From NCBI GenBank assembly GCA_025642065.1, contig JAODUP010000120.1, positions 342,501-406,500 of the forward strand: 64,000 bases of DNA. Reading direction: 5' to 3'. Below the pieces are notes generated by a model that saw only the letters and a program-made list of their open reading frames with translations, did not search any database and was not told where the DNA came from. Below are positions 40,701-55,400 of the stretch, in pieces (the stretch's first letter is position 1; each line of letters begins with the position of its first letter). The DNA is from Paralvinella palmiformis. Lineage: Eukaryota; Annelida; Polychaeta; Terebellida; Alvinellidae. A program made the translations under genes and the position numbers.

Positions 40701-43700
40701 GAGGTTAGGTTGCTGAGGCAATAGGTTGGTTGAGATTGGGCCAAAGATCTCATGTTCACATCCCATCACTACTGGAAGAAGATAATAATGATGATTGATA
40801 TTTTATGGCCACTTTTGTGCACATGGTAGCCTAAATGGGCCGAGCAACCTCCAAAGGCAATGGAGCAAGGTCAAAGATGAAACACCCATCAGACATATCC
40901 ATGCCAAGGTTTGAACTCAGGTGGTAGTGGTCTGTGATCCAACACGTTACCAGCTAGACCACGGAGGCACCCCTACTGGAAGAAGAGATGACCAAGCTGC
41001 TTGGCAGATCAGGGTGAAGTTTTCATATATCCCATACTATTCAACTACAGATGAATAGAATATCTGTGCAAGTGGATGAGAACAACATGTTGCTGTCTAA
41101 CCAAGCTACATACAGCATGACAAGGAAGTTAGTGTACACCATTCTTAGCCAGGGATATTAGTGATCACCAACAGACCATTAGACCAAAATATGTCAGCAA
41201 GTAATTTTGGCATCTAGGATTTCTTGACAAAAAGACAAACTGAAAATAAATAAATTTCATAAATCTTCAAATATATAATTCACATTTAGGATAATATACT
41301 TTGTTTCTCGATGACAGAGATATAAACACATCAATTCTCAGTTATCAAGGACTGATTGATGATGAATAACCCGATCTGGCAAGAGAAAAAGTTGTGCAGA
41401 AAACAATAGGCCAAACTTCCCTGAATATGCAAAATAATTTTTGGAATACAACGGCCTCCTCCAATCAGCTTGAACAATAACCCTGAATAGCCACAAATGG
41501 TTTTAATTAATGCTCAAGTGCGCTGATTGGTTCTGAAAGATGTTGGTGTTGAAACATCACAGCATACATGGATAAAACTGAGTGCGCCGCTATCACAAAA
41601 ACCGACATAAAAAATACCACATATAACAACAACAACAAATCCAACAACAGCTGGAGTAATGGTTATCATGATCTAGGCTGCAGTCTGCACATCCTGGTCT
41701 GTAGAATGATGTGGAAATCCACAACCAATTCATGTATAGAGAACTGATAGAGAGAGGGAGCTTCCAAAAGTAGATTAAAAAAATTAGAACACATTAATAA
41801 TTGGTCTTTCCAGTTTGTCAGTAAACCACCACGCTCCACAAAGAAAATAAATATAACAACAATGTGTGAATTCTGCAAATACATAAACAGCTGGAGCAGC
41901 TGCAAATGTACTCATAGCAAAAATCCAACTGAAGTAATGACACACACACGCACACACACACAATTTTGTAACAGCCGCAATAACTGCTAGTACATGAATC
42001 AGTATCACAATAGTAGCTGTAACAAAGTATATATAAATAAACCCCAATAAACAAGTCTTTATCTTTCCATTTGGTATTCAATCTATCATATTTACCTTCT
42101 TGTGTAATGCGATTAGAATACTGATCTATTTGTATTAAATCAATCCCAATAATTATAACTGATATGTTTTAGCTATAGTATGGTTATTAATTCACTTTGC
42201 TGGTGTATATCTTTCTCAGGCGGTGTCTTGGTGAAATTCCCCTCCACCAACTGTGAACTACCTTTGGATTCCCACGTTTTGGAGGCTTTCAGTTTACAAA
42301 TATTAAACTATTGTTTATAATATGGGAAAATTATCGTGTCTGTCATGCAAACCGTAAGTTATAAACATTGTATTCACTAATACTATCATCCCAGCCTTTT
42401 TAGTTTGATCAGAAACACGCCTAAGAGTCATAACGTTCTCAAGGATGCTATTTTCAATTCACCAGGTGGCACCATTTACAGTTAAGTCAATTTCCTACCC
42501 GAAGGTGGCAGCACCGATTAACTTGACACGCCATCGTTTCGTTCGGGATGAAAAATCATGAAGACGAATATGTTTTCTGAGGTATAACAAATATTTATAA
42601 CAAAATGAATTATAAAAATTATTTAAATCATTCATCAATTTTTTTAAAATGTTATTTCCTCACATTTTTAATCAATGTTCAATTTGAGTGAGTGAGACTG
42701 GTTACTTTGTCGAGACTGAGCCGAGAATTGTGACTTCTATAGAGATATGGGTGGATTGGAGTGGAATTGGCAAAATGGAATTGACCCCATGTCTGGCTGA
42801 AGGCATAGCATTGTAATAAAGTTACATTTATTATACTTATATAGTACGAAGCGTGAGTATGGTGATGATAATTTTCCACAAAGAAATATCGCGCGCACCC
42901 GCTGTGTCATAACGTCCAATAGAACTAGCCTAATCATAAGTAGGAGAGAAAAATTCTAAATGGAGATTCTGATAAATGAAGATTTGTTTGGGGGGGGGGA
43001 GGCATCCGTACGGCAAGACAACGTTTATATTCACGGATCAATTAAATTTCTCCGCATTGGCTTCGATACACGTGTATGTCTAAGAACACGATGAATAAGA
43101 TAACCCGAAAGAAGTGACTGTTTCATAGTACAGCATAACGGTGATGAATCACTATAAGAAAAACAAATTACGACTCGTGGCAAGTTCGAAGACGAGTGCA
43201 TTGAAGTCACCAGACAGGATGATGTGCGACTCCCGATAGGCCAGGATACACCAACGCACATATCGTCAGGCAGATGGAAGATCCTTTGTCTTGTTTTGGC
43301 CCGAACACAACGAGATGTGTGAAGATGACGGGATGCAAAACATATCCTCATTGTGTCATCTTCAAACACAATGCAGCTCATCTGACCTGTCACCGCGTTT
43401 TGCATTATCGTCTAGCTCACGCACTTCTCTTTACGCAATCCCACGCCGAACCCCCTCATTTCACCACCGTACACGGTGATATGACATTGCATCGGGCAAA
43501 CATCAGCAGAATTAGACCCCATTTATCACCTAACCCCATTTCTACTACCTTCTTAACCAATTTTCACTGTTTAACAGATGTAAATGTTAAAGTTTGCTTT
43601 TCAACGTATTCCCCCTTTACGCCTGCTGCCGCTACCCCCCACCTCCACCACCAAACCTCCCATGCACACAGCGGTGTTGAGTATCTGAATATCTGAGCAA

Positions 43701-44396
43701 ATACAGACAAACTTTGCAGCTACTATTTGCACAGCTCATTGTAAGTCTCTGTAATGTGCCGACAAAAGGCCGACATAGTCGCCTGCACCACATTTCGCAT
43801 ACATTTCACTTGATAAGCAATTAATCCAGGTATTTTAGCATAACGTTGGAAGTTTGCCCACAGTATGATTCAGTGAGTGCAGAACGCGACTACGTACAGG
43901 TATATATATATATATATGGTGTGTGTGTGTGTGGCGGAGGCATTTGCGTCTACGTATATGTGTGTGCGCGAGCGCGTGTGCATATGTGACAGATAGGTAT
44001 GGCATCGTTTAGTTAGTGTATACAGTACAGATCCGAACTGAATGCGAAGTCTTCATGTCTTCGTCTCCAGGTTAGCCTCAGCTAACCATCAACAAAATAC
44101 CGTTTACTGACCCCTAAACAACTGTCAAGTATCGTGAAGCGACGATCTTCAGCAATTAACTACAAAAAATAAATAAAAAACAAACATTGGGGCTGATGGT
44201 CTTTTTGGTAACAAACCGTTTGTGTGGTCCACAATTACTTGAGTTGCTTGTGCATTTCGCATTGAATTAAAAAATGTATTCCCCATTCTTCACACACACA
44301 CACACACACACACAAACACAGAGAGACCAGAGTGAGATCATTGATTTAAATCATTCCACGCACACGCACAGTGAGAGAGAGGGAGACACACGCACG

Positions 44397-44445
<49 letters not shown>

Positions 44446-46832
44446 TGACTCTAAAATTGGAATCTCAACATGAACAGCCAAATAGAAGGGAAAAAACTTT
44501 TCAGGTAAAATATATTATTCCTAGACACAATAAACACATACCTAAACAACAATGGAGATAAACTTACGTTAGTATGTAAGACACCCAGTAAGCCAACACA
44601 CGTCACACAATAGGCATCATCCTCCCCCACCCACACCCCCTCAGTAGATAGAGCTCGATTCAAGTTCAGCCAGTTAGAGTGAGTGAGTGAGTGAGTTTTA
44701 TCACGCCTGGAACGTATGGCCCCCTAGAGAAAATAGCCTACAAACATGGGTCATCCAACTCTAGCCTGGAGGTTCGCAACACACGGTTCAAACCACCACC
44801 AACACGCTTAATCTAGGCGCCGTAGCCCAGTTCGAAGAGTGGGTAGAAACTCATTCCGAGGTTACGGGTTCGACGACTGCTGCTAATCAGACATAATCGG
44901 AAGTGTGGCTAGTTGACGTTTTATAAAATGACCGCAAAGGAGGTCGACAAAAAGGTCACAGCTTGAAGTAATCCCACGGAACATATTTCGTTCGAAATTA
45001 TGGGGTCCTGGATCAGCGACTTGATGGAAACCTGAACGACTTATGGATGGGTACAGAATTAAGAAAATAATCGTATGGACCAGAGTTTGCCTATCAACGC
45101 ACTTAGTGTACCCACCCGTCGTTCAACATCAGACGAGTACCACTCAACAGGTCGTACAAAGAGTTCAACAAATAAATATCCGTGAATAAAATGGGCCAAA
45201 AACACACTGCCGCCGCCGCCATCATCATCATCATCATCACGTGAATGATAACACTGTCGTCAAGATGATTGAGGTCAGTTTGTCATCTCGGATTGAAAAC
45301 AAACTTCGTCAATCGGATCACGTGACGACTTGTCAATTTTAACGTACCGAATAACCTTTGTTATTTTTTACACGAACACAACAGACTATAGAGATGATTG
45401 TGACAAAAGAAAATGTTTAGAACAAAGTCCATCCCGTACTTAACCAGACACATCTCGGCATCCACACAGACTTCTCTTGTCTACCATCACGGTGCGTGTG
45501 AGTGGTGTACACAGCTAGCTCTGGTTAAAAGGTGCTGTCGCCAGAAGAAAGTGGACCCAAACGCGGAACTTTTCAAAAACTGTCCATCACCCGTACCAAC
45601 TGGGCCCTCATTTATATCGAATCACGGGATGGTGATTGGGCTGTTGAACTGAACTAAGCACTCATCCATCAGCCGAGAAAGGCGAAATCCCTCTAACAAC
45701 GCTCTCACTCACATCGACTAGAGAGCTGTACTCGTACATAATCTTTAAACTGACCCCACAGTTCAGTCGGTGTTCGATCAAGTCGAACCCCGGAATGAGA
45801 GGCCACTCTCCCAAGAATCGTTTATTACTCGTAAGTTATAACCTAACCTCTCACAGGTAACTAACTAACTACACAGATTAACTGTTGTCCAGTAATCGAG
45901 AGGTTAGCATCTCTATACTTCTCCGAGGATCATCGGGTGTATAAAACTTGACGAAGATCGCCCCCAATCAACATATACCTGCTAATTAGATAGACGGTAC
46001 AACCCCCCCACACACACACACACCGCGGCTGATTGAAACGCATTTTAAGCAGATAGTGTACCAGGTAAATACCAGAACCCATCACCTCTTCATGGTCAGC
46101 TCTCTCTCTCTCTCTCTCTTCGTTCACATACTGTACACCGTTACATTTGATAGTTATGGTATTAGCTCGCTAACTGTCTTCTTAATTAGCTATCAAACAC
46201 TGTCAATAGTATAGAGTCAACGATCACTCTTTATTTAGCCCTCTACTCAATCTCGGCCTTATGACGACCGAAGCCTTTTCTACTGATGAATGAAACACAC
46301 ACAGACACAACTGAGGCCAACAATATTAAAAGAGAAAAATACACATTCGGAATCTACCGATTCTGTGGGATTGCAGCTGATTTACCGGGATCAGGATGGC
46401 CGTAATCGGAAAATAACTCACTATGAACGGAAGGGGAGGCATATACCTTATTCACAATAGTGTCTAGGTACACAATTTACAATACACCTTCTAGCCAATT
46501 TAGCATATTCATTATATGGATGTCTCACTATTATCATAAACATTAATAATAATATTACGAGGACATACACAATGCAGAGTTTCTAGTTTTTATAAAAAAT
46601 GACAGAAAGGTAACTCACATGCGACTTCTGTCCAAGGATCAAGTGCTTAGATTAGCATTAACACGGTACGGACTAATTGAGCGAGTTTACAATATTAGGA
46701 GGCGTTTGTCTCGTGACAGGTGACCATATAATATGGTGTACTGCCGTCTAACTGAGTATTAAAGACAATAAATTAACAGATCTCTTTGGTCTTCTCTTTT
46801 AATACAAATTTATATTGTTATCATCAAACATA

Positions 46833-46870
<38 letters not shown>

Positions 46871-49800
46871 CATCGGGGGGAAGCCAAACATAGCACAACA
46901 TTCAATGGAGCTGACGTGCCTGGATTAAAAAATGTAGGTCAATGCAGCGAATGTATTCTTTCTGGACGATGGTGCTGTGTATACGTTCTATTTTACCATA
47001 CACAAGGGGACTAGTTGGCTAATGAGTTTAGAGGTGGAGTTATACCTTTACCATCGTATGGGGACGGTGAATAGTTGGACCACTGGATTCTACAGAGGGT
47101 CGAGCACCTGTGATACATATAGCATTGTAAGGTTTATGGTAAAACAAGTATCGTGTATTACGACCATGTCGAATTTATTCTAACGTGATCACACTGCGCA
47201 GATAGATAGATGCCCATTAGAAGTGACGTCGTTTCACGCGGCTCTCTTTCTGGTCGGAAACAATTACCTCGGGCTTGGCCATCGGAAACTTCAAAACTAT
47301 CTTTATCTCACCGACTTCAACATTAATAGCTTATTTCGCCTTCTCTGGCCATCTCATTTGATATATCGTGGCGGATTCCTGGATGGCCTAAATTGCGCCG
47401 ATGTGTCGTTAAACAACATTCATCCCATCCATCTGCCTATTAGCAGCTTTAAGCTATCAACTCGTCCTTTGGGTATGACGAACCGAGACAAATGCCGTGA
47501 CCCTCGCCCCAGTTTTGTTAATCTTACTACATACATGGAAGTGCTATCAGAACGTCCACAGTGTGGATCACCCAGTGGACGAGGCACCCTAGCATTGACA
47601 GAAAACGTGGATTTCTGACCGGAACTGCATTGGACACAAAATATTTGTTTTACGGCCACTTCTATGCACATGGTAGGCTATAAGGAGCCGACCAATCTCT
47701 GAAGACAATGAGGTGACGGTGGATGGATGGATGATTGGTGTATTACGCCACTTTTGTGCACATGGTAAGCTAAATGGGCCGAGCGACCTCCTAAGGTAAT
47801 GAAACGAAGCCAAAGATGAAACACCCTTCAGATCTGCCCACGCCGAGATTCGAACACGGGTGGCAGTGGTCGAACACGCTACCGCCAGACCACGGAGGCG
47901 CCGGTGGAAGACGAAACACCCTTCGGACACAGATCAGCCAGCATCTGAACCCCAACCGAGCGAATGTTGCCAGTTAGACCAAAGGAGACGTCTTACGGCG
48001 GACGCAACTGACTGGTCCCGGGCCTTCTGCGTCAACAACAAATACTCATTCGATCAGCAGTGTTCGATCGCCCACATGGTCATCCGTAAAGAGCCACCCA
48101 CATCACAATCTCTCACGAGTAAAAATTTAATAATAATAATTTTGGCCCATTTCCAGAACCCTGCACCGAAAGAGAACTATCGAAAATGTTGATTTAATGG
48201 GCCATAAATCAAGATTTATGTTTTTCAAAAGCACAAAGCCGTCCCTCGGCGTACACAGTTTTGTGCATATATTATATTCAAGCTGCTAAAACTGCGGCTT
48301 AACGTAACTGATATCATTACAAGATCCGTGAGAGATGTAAAGAAAGCAGCCAGCACAGAGGGGTTTTTCCAGCGCACAGCAATCACTGCCTACTCCCGTT
48401 GTGCGACGATAAGAGAGCCATTCTAGTTTCATACGAAGACATCCATTTAAGGGTGGTGCCGCATAAACGTTTCACAGAGCAGACCATAGCACCACGCCCA
48501 ACTATAGTATCTGATTAAATAATAAACTTCGTTCGCTTGTTACATCGTGACCAACCCAATATTGTCACGGTGACATTTTTTAAATGCCATGTATATATGA
48601 ATGTGTTCATTTCGTTATGCTAGTTAAGATCACAGACAAGTTTGTGGGTATGTGATACCTACAGAAGTTTGGTAATCTTATCGTGGCTCCTATTTAAGTT
48701 GTGTGTGGCTTCCATAATGAGAATACAGCGTTTTGTTCATGTCTCTTAATAGTGTTATATAACAGACGAATACAATTTTATATTATGTTTTTATACAACA
48801 CGTGGATATATGTTTTTACATATCTAGCTCTTATATGCGAGTATGACTTGATGTAGTATCTCCTACACGTGAGGTCAGTTTTCCACAAATGGCACCTATG
48901 TATGTGTATATCATGTTGTGACTATTAAGCATGAGCAACATTTTGTATATGTGGCCCGAGTATATCAATATGATTACCTATATGTGGCTCAGATACATAT
49001 ACACAGTTATGTACAAAGAACTCCTGTACATAAATACAATTATGCTGAAGTGTGTATGACTAAAATTGTAAACAAGTAACTCCTACGCGTAAACAAAGTT
49101 TTGTAAACATATAATTCTCCATGTAATTTTGCATATATAATTCTGATTGTTGAGTATCATGTTGTATACGCAAATCATATAAATAACAGTATAAATTACT
49201 GGCGCATATATTTATATATGTGGCTCTAAAATATATATATGAGTGTAGTCGTGCTGGCGTTTCACTATGTTTATTGGCATAGTTTTGTCCAAGTGGCTCC
49301 CTGTGTTTGTGTGCACAGTTAAATTTTACAATTTATGATTGTGTATGTGCGGGAAGATGTGCATGATAAGTTACACAACTATGCTGGTTCAGTTTACACA
49401 TATCTCTGTCAGCCTAGTGTACGAGGTGTTTAGTATCAAACCACCCCCACCCATATATTCACGTGCACGCTCTCACAACCCAATGCATATATACCAGACT
49501 AGTACCATACGTCAAACATTTGCAAACTGTTATGAAACAACTGCACCCAACAAGGGAAAATATCTACAAAACAACAGACCCAGGATTACGTCAACTTTGT
49601 GTCTTGGATTCAATTCCTAATCTGCTGCCGTCATATCATTGAATTATTATTATTCAAATCCAGACCAACAGTAATTTCGGTATAACTCTCAGCTGATCTG
49701 ATGACACTCCTATCACTTTTGGCAGGTGCCTGGTCTAAGATTGTTATGAAAAGTCTAGCCCGAACGACCGTGATTACACTACGACTGCTACCAGAAGCAG

Positions 49801-51144
49801 TTAGCCATTTTTGTAAACAATGACTGCATCGGTTTTTAGCCCGAAGATTAGCATACTACGGAACAAAACAGCAATTACCATAAAAAGACAAGTTCAACAA
49901 TTTGCTCAGACAGTATTACCACAGCCATGTTTCAACATGAACATACTGTAGAAATCTTGGTGGGAAATGTCACTGCTCTGATTAAAGTAATCACCAGTTT
50001 TAATTCTCTGTGCATTCACACACACACACACACACACACAGAGAGAGGGGGGGGGGAGTGATAGAGAGAGGGGTAGGCAAATCGAGAATGCCATATATGC
50101 GTAATATAATATACAATGTAATAATATAGTCATTTGCTACCAAGTTTCTAGACCCTGGATAGAGAGCCCCCCACCATAAACACGAGCATGACATTGTAAC
50201 AGGCACAACAAAACACAGGTATGTTCAACGCACTAAGTTCTGTCCACTTTTTTTTTTAGATATCAAGCACCAAGACACAGGAAAATAATAACATGCCCCT
50301 AAAGAGCCCACTTTTGGCACAGAGCAAAATATCTTTTAGAGAAGTTCGAGATAAAAAAATGTTCCTGTAATTAGATCAGACGGGCACAAATAACAGCTAA
50401 CTCACCACTCAAAGCAATAACATACGACACACGAAAACATTAGCACATTCCATTGCCTACCTTCGGAAGTCTGACTAGACCTCGATTAAATTGGCTGCGG
50501 AAGAACATCGCACGACAAGCCACACACAGCTGTGGGAATTGATATGGTGTGGCATAACGCACACACAAACAAAGCCACTGCGAGAAGAACCATCAGAATG
50601 CTCACAATACTGCTACAGGAATAAATGATAATTTCATCTTAATGTTCATCGGCTAAACAACGAAAAATATTTACAAAGAAAACACCTCTGCCTCTCTACA
50701 AGAGGCGATTACGGCAAATTTCAATCAATCTAAAAGTGTGATTAATACAGTCCCAAAATAAATCCACGAAATATTTCAATTGAATTAAATCGACTTGAAT
50801 CATATCTTGCCAATACCTTATCTGGTGTGTCACAAATTCATTGTATGTAACACAATATTCACGTGTTGCAGTGACACAAAGACAATGTTATTTAATCCAC
50901 AGGATTCACTGATACTCAAGCATGAGATACGGTAAGGGGAGACTTTAATAGCGGGACAGTAAATGATGGATTTTATCAATCATGATTTTATAAATGAAGG
51001 AAGCAGCATTAAGTGACAGAACAGTAATCTCTCCGTGGTGCGGTATTTATAATGTGGATGAAAGAAAAGATTTAAACAAAGATTACATGAGAGAAAACAT
51101 ATTTTCAAACTCTTAAATTTATCAATAAGATACTTTTATCCTTT

Positions 51145-51176
<32 letters not shown>

Positions 51177-52368
51177 GAGAGAGAGAAAACATAACACCCA
51201 CACTTAATTTTATTACAATAAAACTACATAACCTGTGTATTAATATCAACTAAACTATTATAAATGCTGTATTAAATGACACATTTAGAATTCCTTTAAT
51301 GTTGCTAACGTACAGACTGATATCCGTTTAGCTCACTGACTCTCTCTCTCTCTCTCTCTCTCTGCACATATTGACATGTGTATGTAAAAGACAGCAATCA
51401 TACTAAGTAAAGTAAAATCAGAACAGTCTTCCCAATCCAGAGCACCAAAACCTGACATGAGAGCTCAAACACTCCAAACAATAAATTATTATATTAAACG
51501 TTCCCATTCTGAATTCGACGCTCGGCAGAATGAGATTAAAAAGAGAAAGAGCCGAGTTAAAAGAGCCATCATATATTATAGCGGAATAAGAGAGATGATG
51601 AAGATGCTACTGAGAAGAGTGACCAATTTGACTGTAGACACATGTTCAGATTCTCGAACGCTTTTTCGAAATCGGCACAAACCAACAACAACGTCAACAC
51701 CGCCGCTCCCCATTATAGCAACACACAGCGCTGACTACGACAAACCAGCTGACTACGACAACTTGGGTGGCTTTGGAGGAAATGTGGTCGGCGACGAGTG
51801 TTATTTGTGCACCGAATGAACCCTGGACGAAGTTCAGGTAAGTCTAGTAACTGGCCACGACCCAAACGCCATAGAAACATGTCTACCTGTCTGCTGTCAC
51901 TGTAATAACAAGGTAGTTAGAGAGCACACCGGGTACATGATCCTAACCCGGTCTCTCTCTCGCTCGCTCTCTCACTGCGCGCGCGTGTGCGCCCGCCCCA
52001 GTGCGTACTTGTAAGATTTGCAGCGCAGATGATGCTCACGAATTCCGAAATACTTAACTTCAAAGCGATTACCGCCCACCACCACTGAGGCTATTAACGA
52101 AAAGGACCCCCGCCCACCACCAAAAAAACAACAACAGTACAGCTAATACATGAAGATATCACCCTACTAACATACACATCACCACCAGCATTGTATCTGC
52201 TCGCTCCATAACTATATTGTCATCGTACCAGACCCTCCATTGACTAGCTCACTAACAAAACACTATACACACTGTTTGTGTAACAGTCACAAGAACTGCA
52301 CTTCCAAGAATCTCTAATGCTATATGTTTACAATGTTATGACGACCAGTAATAAGGGGGGGGGATGAA

Positions 52369-52411
<43 letters not shown>

Positions 52412-55400
52412 CCATCAATTCTTAACCATTGCTAGTTAGCTTACAATCCACACAATAATGTGATAATTTATTCATTGCGTAAACATGTCTGTGTACAATA
52501 GTTAATGATACAACACCACATGCTGGTGTACGTCTCAGCATCAACACATCGGTGAACATGCACAAACTTGTACTGATTCACCGGGTAAATAGTTATCAGT
52601 AACAACACTCAGTACCTCCATTTGTCGATTGTCATAACTCAAAAGATAAATCTATATATGCAGTGATGCCATATCGCCATGTCAACAATGCCACTGCAGG
52701 ACAAACCACACAACTACAGCACTCGATGGCACCATCCAAAACTACAACACTACGGCACTATCCACAAAAACAGCAAATGGAACATTCCATTAACTTTCAT
52801 TTAAATGACAAAACTCTATGGTATGTTACATTTTGGACTGAACATTTTCAAAAAACTACATTTTCAAGTCTATGAAATTTCCATATGTACTGTGTATGAT
52901 AAATATTTAAAGCGTTGTCTATATAAATAAAGTACCTTCAATGTGTGTTTGTTTAGTATTAAATGGGTGTTATTTTAATTCAATTTATAATTAAATTAAT
53001 TGGCTATTCTGATTATCCAAAATGATCCATCTCGTGCAGATGATGATTACATTCCTGCTGTATGGCAAAACTGTTGAAGCTAAAGGACACCATTCATCAT
53101 ATCTGCTGCCGATGTTCCCCTTTCCAAGTGACGCACCACCAGCCAGTCAGTTTCATCAACATCGTATGATACACGGTGCAGTCAGTGTTTACTCTGTTCT
53201 TCTTGTGTATGTATTGATGTAGGCATGACATGAATAAATGTTTCATGAGCTTACTGACAATGAATGCCCATGCATCAAAACAACCCTGACCCAGGGAGCC
53301 CATCCTCAAGTTTAGCTACTTAACCTACCATAAGCTATGAGGACTTTGAGGATCTCCCATCGAGTCATAACAGACTAGACGAGTACTTAGTTGATGTGAC
53401 ACGGAACTTTAGAGGTGGATACCTAATTTAATAAGCTTATGTGATGTGTTCATTATTAAATTACTGTATGTGTAATAATAGTGTTATATTTTAATCTTGA
53501 TAATAGTTTTCTTGATTATGTTCACACAACAGAACATTTACACGCACACACACACACTTCAGCACAAAAGGTAATTTCTCTGCATGCAATCCTCAAATTC
53601 ATCATTCACGATTATCTGTGCCAGTGCCTTTTCATACACTGCTAATACAAACACACACAATTCCTTGGCTACAACGCCTCCTAGTAGCAGATAATGACAC
53701 TCACTGGTGCAATCCACATTAATACAACACTTCATGTAACTACACCACTCCACCTACAACAATATAAACGTCAGAGTTGCTAGACCTGGACAGAGCTTCA
53801 GGAAATACACCATGTTGTTTTATGGCTCTCAAATATTTAAAATGTCTAACACTGTTACTGTCATTGCAATATTTTTTCAATGTTTATGTTTATGCGTGTG
53901 AGTCCATGCTTGATGTATGTGTGCGTGTGTGTGCGTAGGTGGCATTCGTAGTGAAATTCAAGTACATCGGAGATGACATGCATAGTGTACACTACAAATG
54001 ACATGTATACTCTATACGATAAACACCGATAGAAAAGATGCGAAATGCTGTCATTTTACGGCAAACATTGGGTACAATGTAAGTTAAATAGGCCAAATGA
54101 CATCCAAGGGCTATGATAAAAGTGAGAGATGAAACATCCTTTAGACAAATCCAGTCCATGACTGAAACCAGTTGGGTTGGGATTCTATGGCAAAACTTTT
54201 ATCAGTTAGGTCATGGAAGTCCTCTGGCATCTACAGCTAAAATTCGGACCCTTCACAAACAAGAAATATAATATTAGGTGACATATACGGCACACATCAC
54301 ATGCCTCATGCATACCAATGATCACAGGAATTAATTAAAACTAATAAAAACTTACAAGATAATGCGTTTTGCATCACACGACACACTGAACTTTTATTCG
54401 TCACGTGCAAAATATGCCTAGAATTGTCGTGTGTCGGGAGAGCGGTTATAAATTAAATAACGTGCCTTGAGAACTTTATGACACTCAGACCTCATTAACG
54501 TAATCGACACAATACAGATGCCATACAAAACAACACCATCCCATTTATTATTACGGCACTAACCAAATAGTAAACAAACAAACAACATATAAAAAGCACG
54601 CAGAAGCAGCCAGCTCACCAAAATGACTGGCAACACACACACACACACTGCCAACCAGACACCCCGTAAACAACACAAACACTGGCAAGCTGCCTACTAC
54701 AAACACAAGCATAACACATTTACGCAAACATCCTACTTACCATGGCTATATCATAGCTTCGTAATGTGGTGGTCTCCGACCAAGAAGTTTTTTATAATAC
54801 TCTAGACATTAACTACATCTTACAGTTTTAACACCAAATGAATATTTGAGGTGTGGCCTACTGATGACTGTACAAAGAGGTTATTTCCTATCAACAATTT
54901 TACAGATAACCCTCTCCTAGTCGGTTGTTCCGTCCAAATATTTAGCCATATAAAATTAGTTTGCACTTCAAATATTTACAATTTAATTAGCTGTACTGCC
55001 AAAAAGATAAATCCATTGAGAAATGAAGTCCAATGACAAGTGTTTCTTTATCGTGGATAGATTATTAATGGGAAAACGGGAATTGTTAAAAATCAAAGCC
55101 AATTATCACAAATCATTTTCTTTAAAACAAGGACAATGACTGGAACTTAAAATGTGCCTGAACAATAATAATTAGAAGACCACACAATTTGTGTTATAAG
55201 CAGTATATGTACCTCTAAATACATATATATATATAGTAAAAGTCTAGCTATCCAAACAGAACAAAAACACTTCTGTCCTGATTTGCATTAACACAGCAAC
55301 ATCTTGATAGCATAAATTCTCCCCGGAAGGCTCCAGACAATATATTTATAATGATGTGTGTTTAGTTCCAGGTCAGTGTCATGCATCATGTCTGACTGTG

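Noticed and set aside
47223..47618. 131-codon open frame on the plus strand
   Set aside because: Its middle overlaps a retroposon-like tail (CGTTAAACAACATTCAT), there are no splice or domain signs, and the residue pattern is unremarkable.
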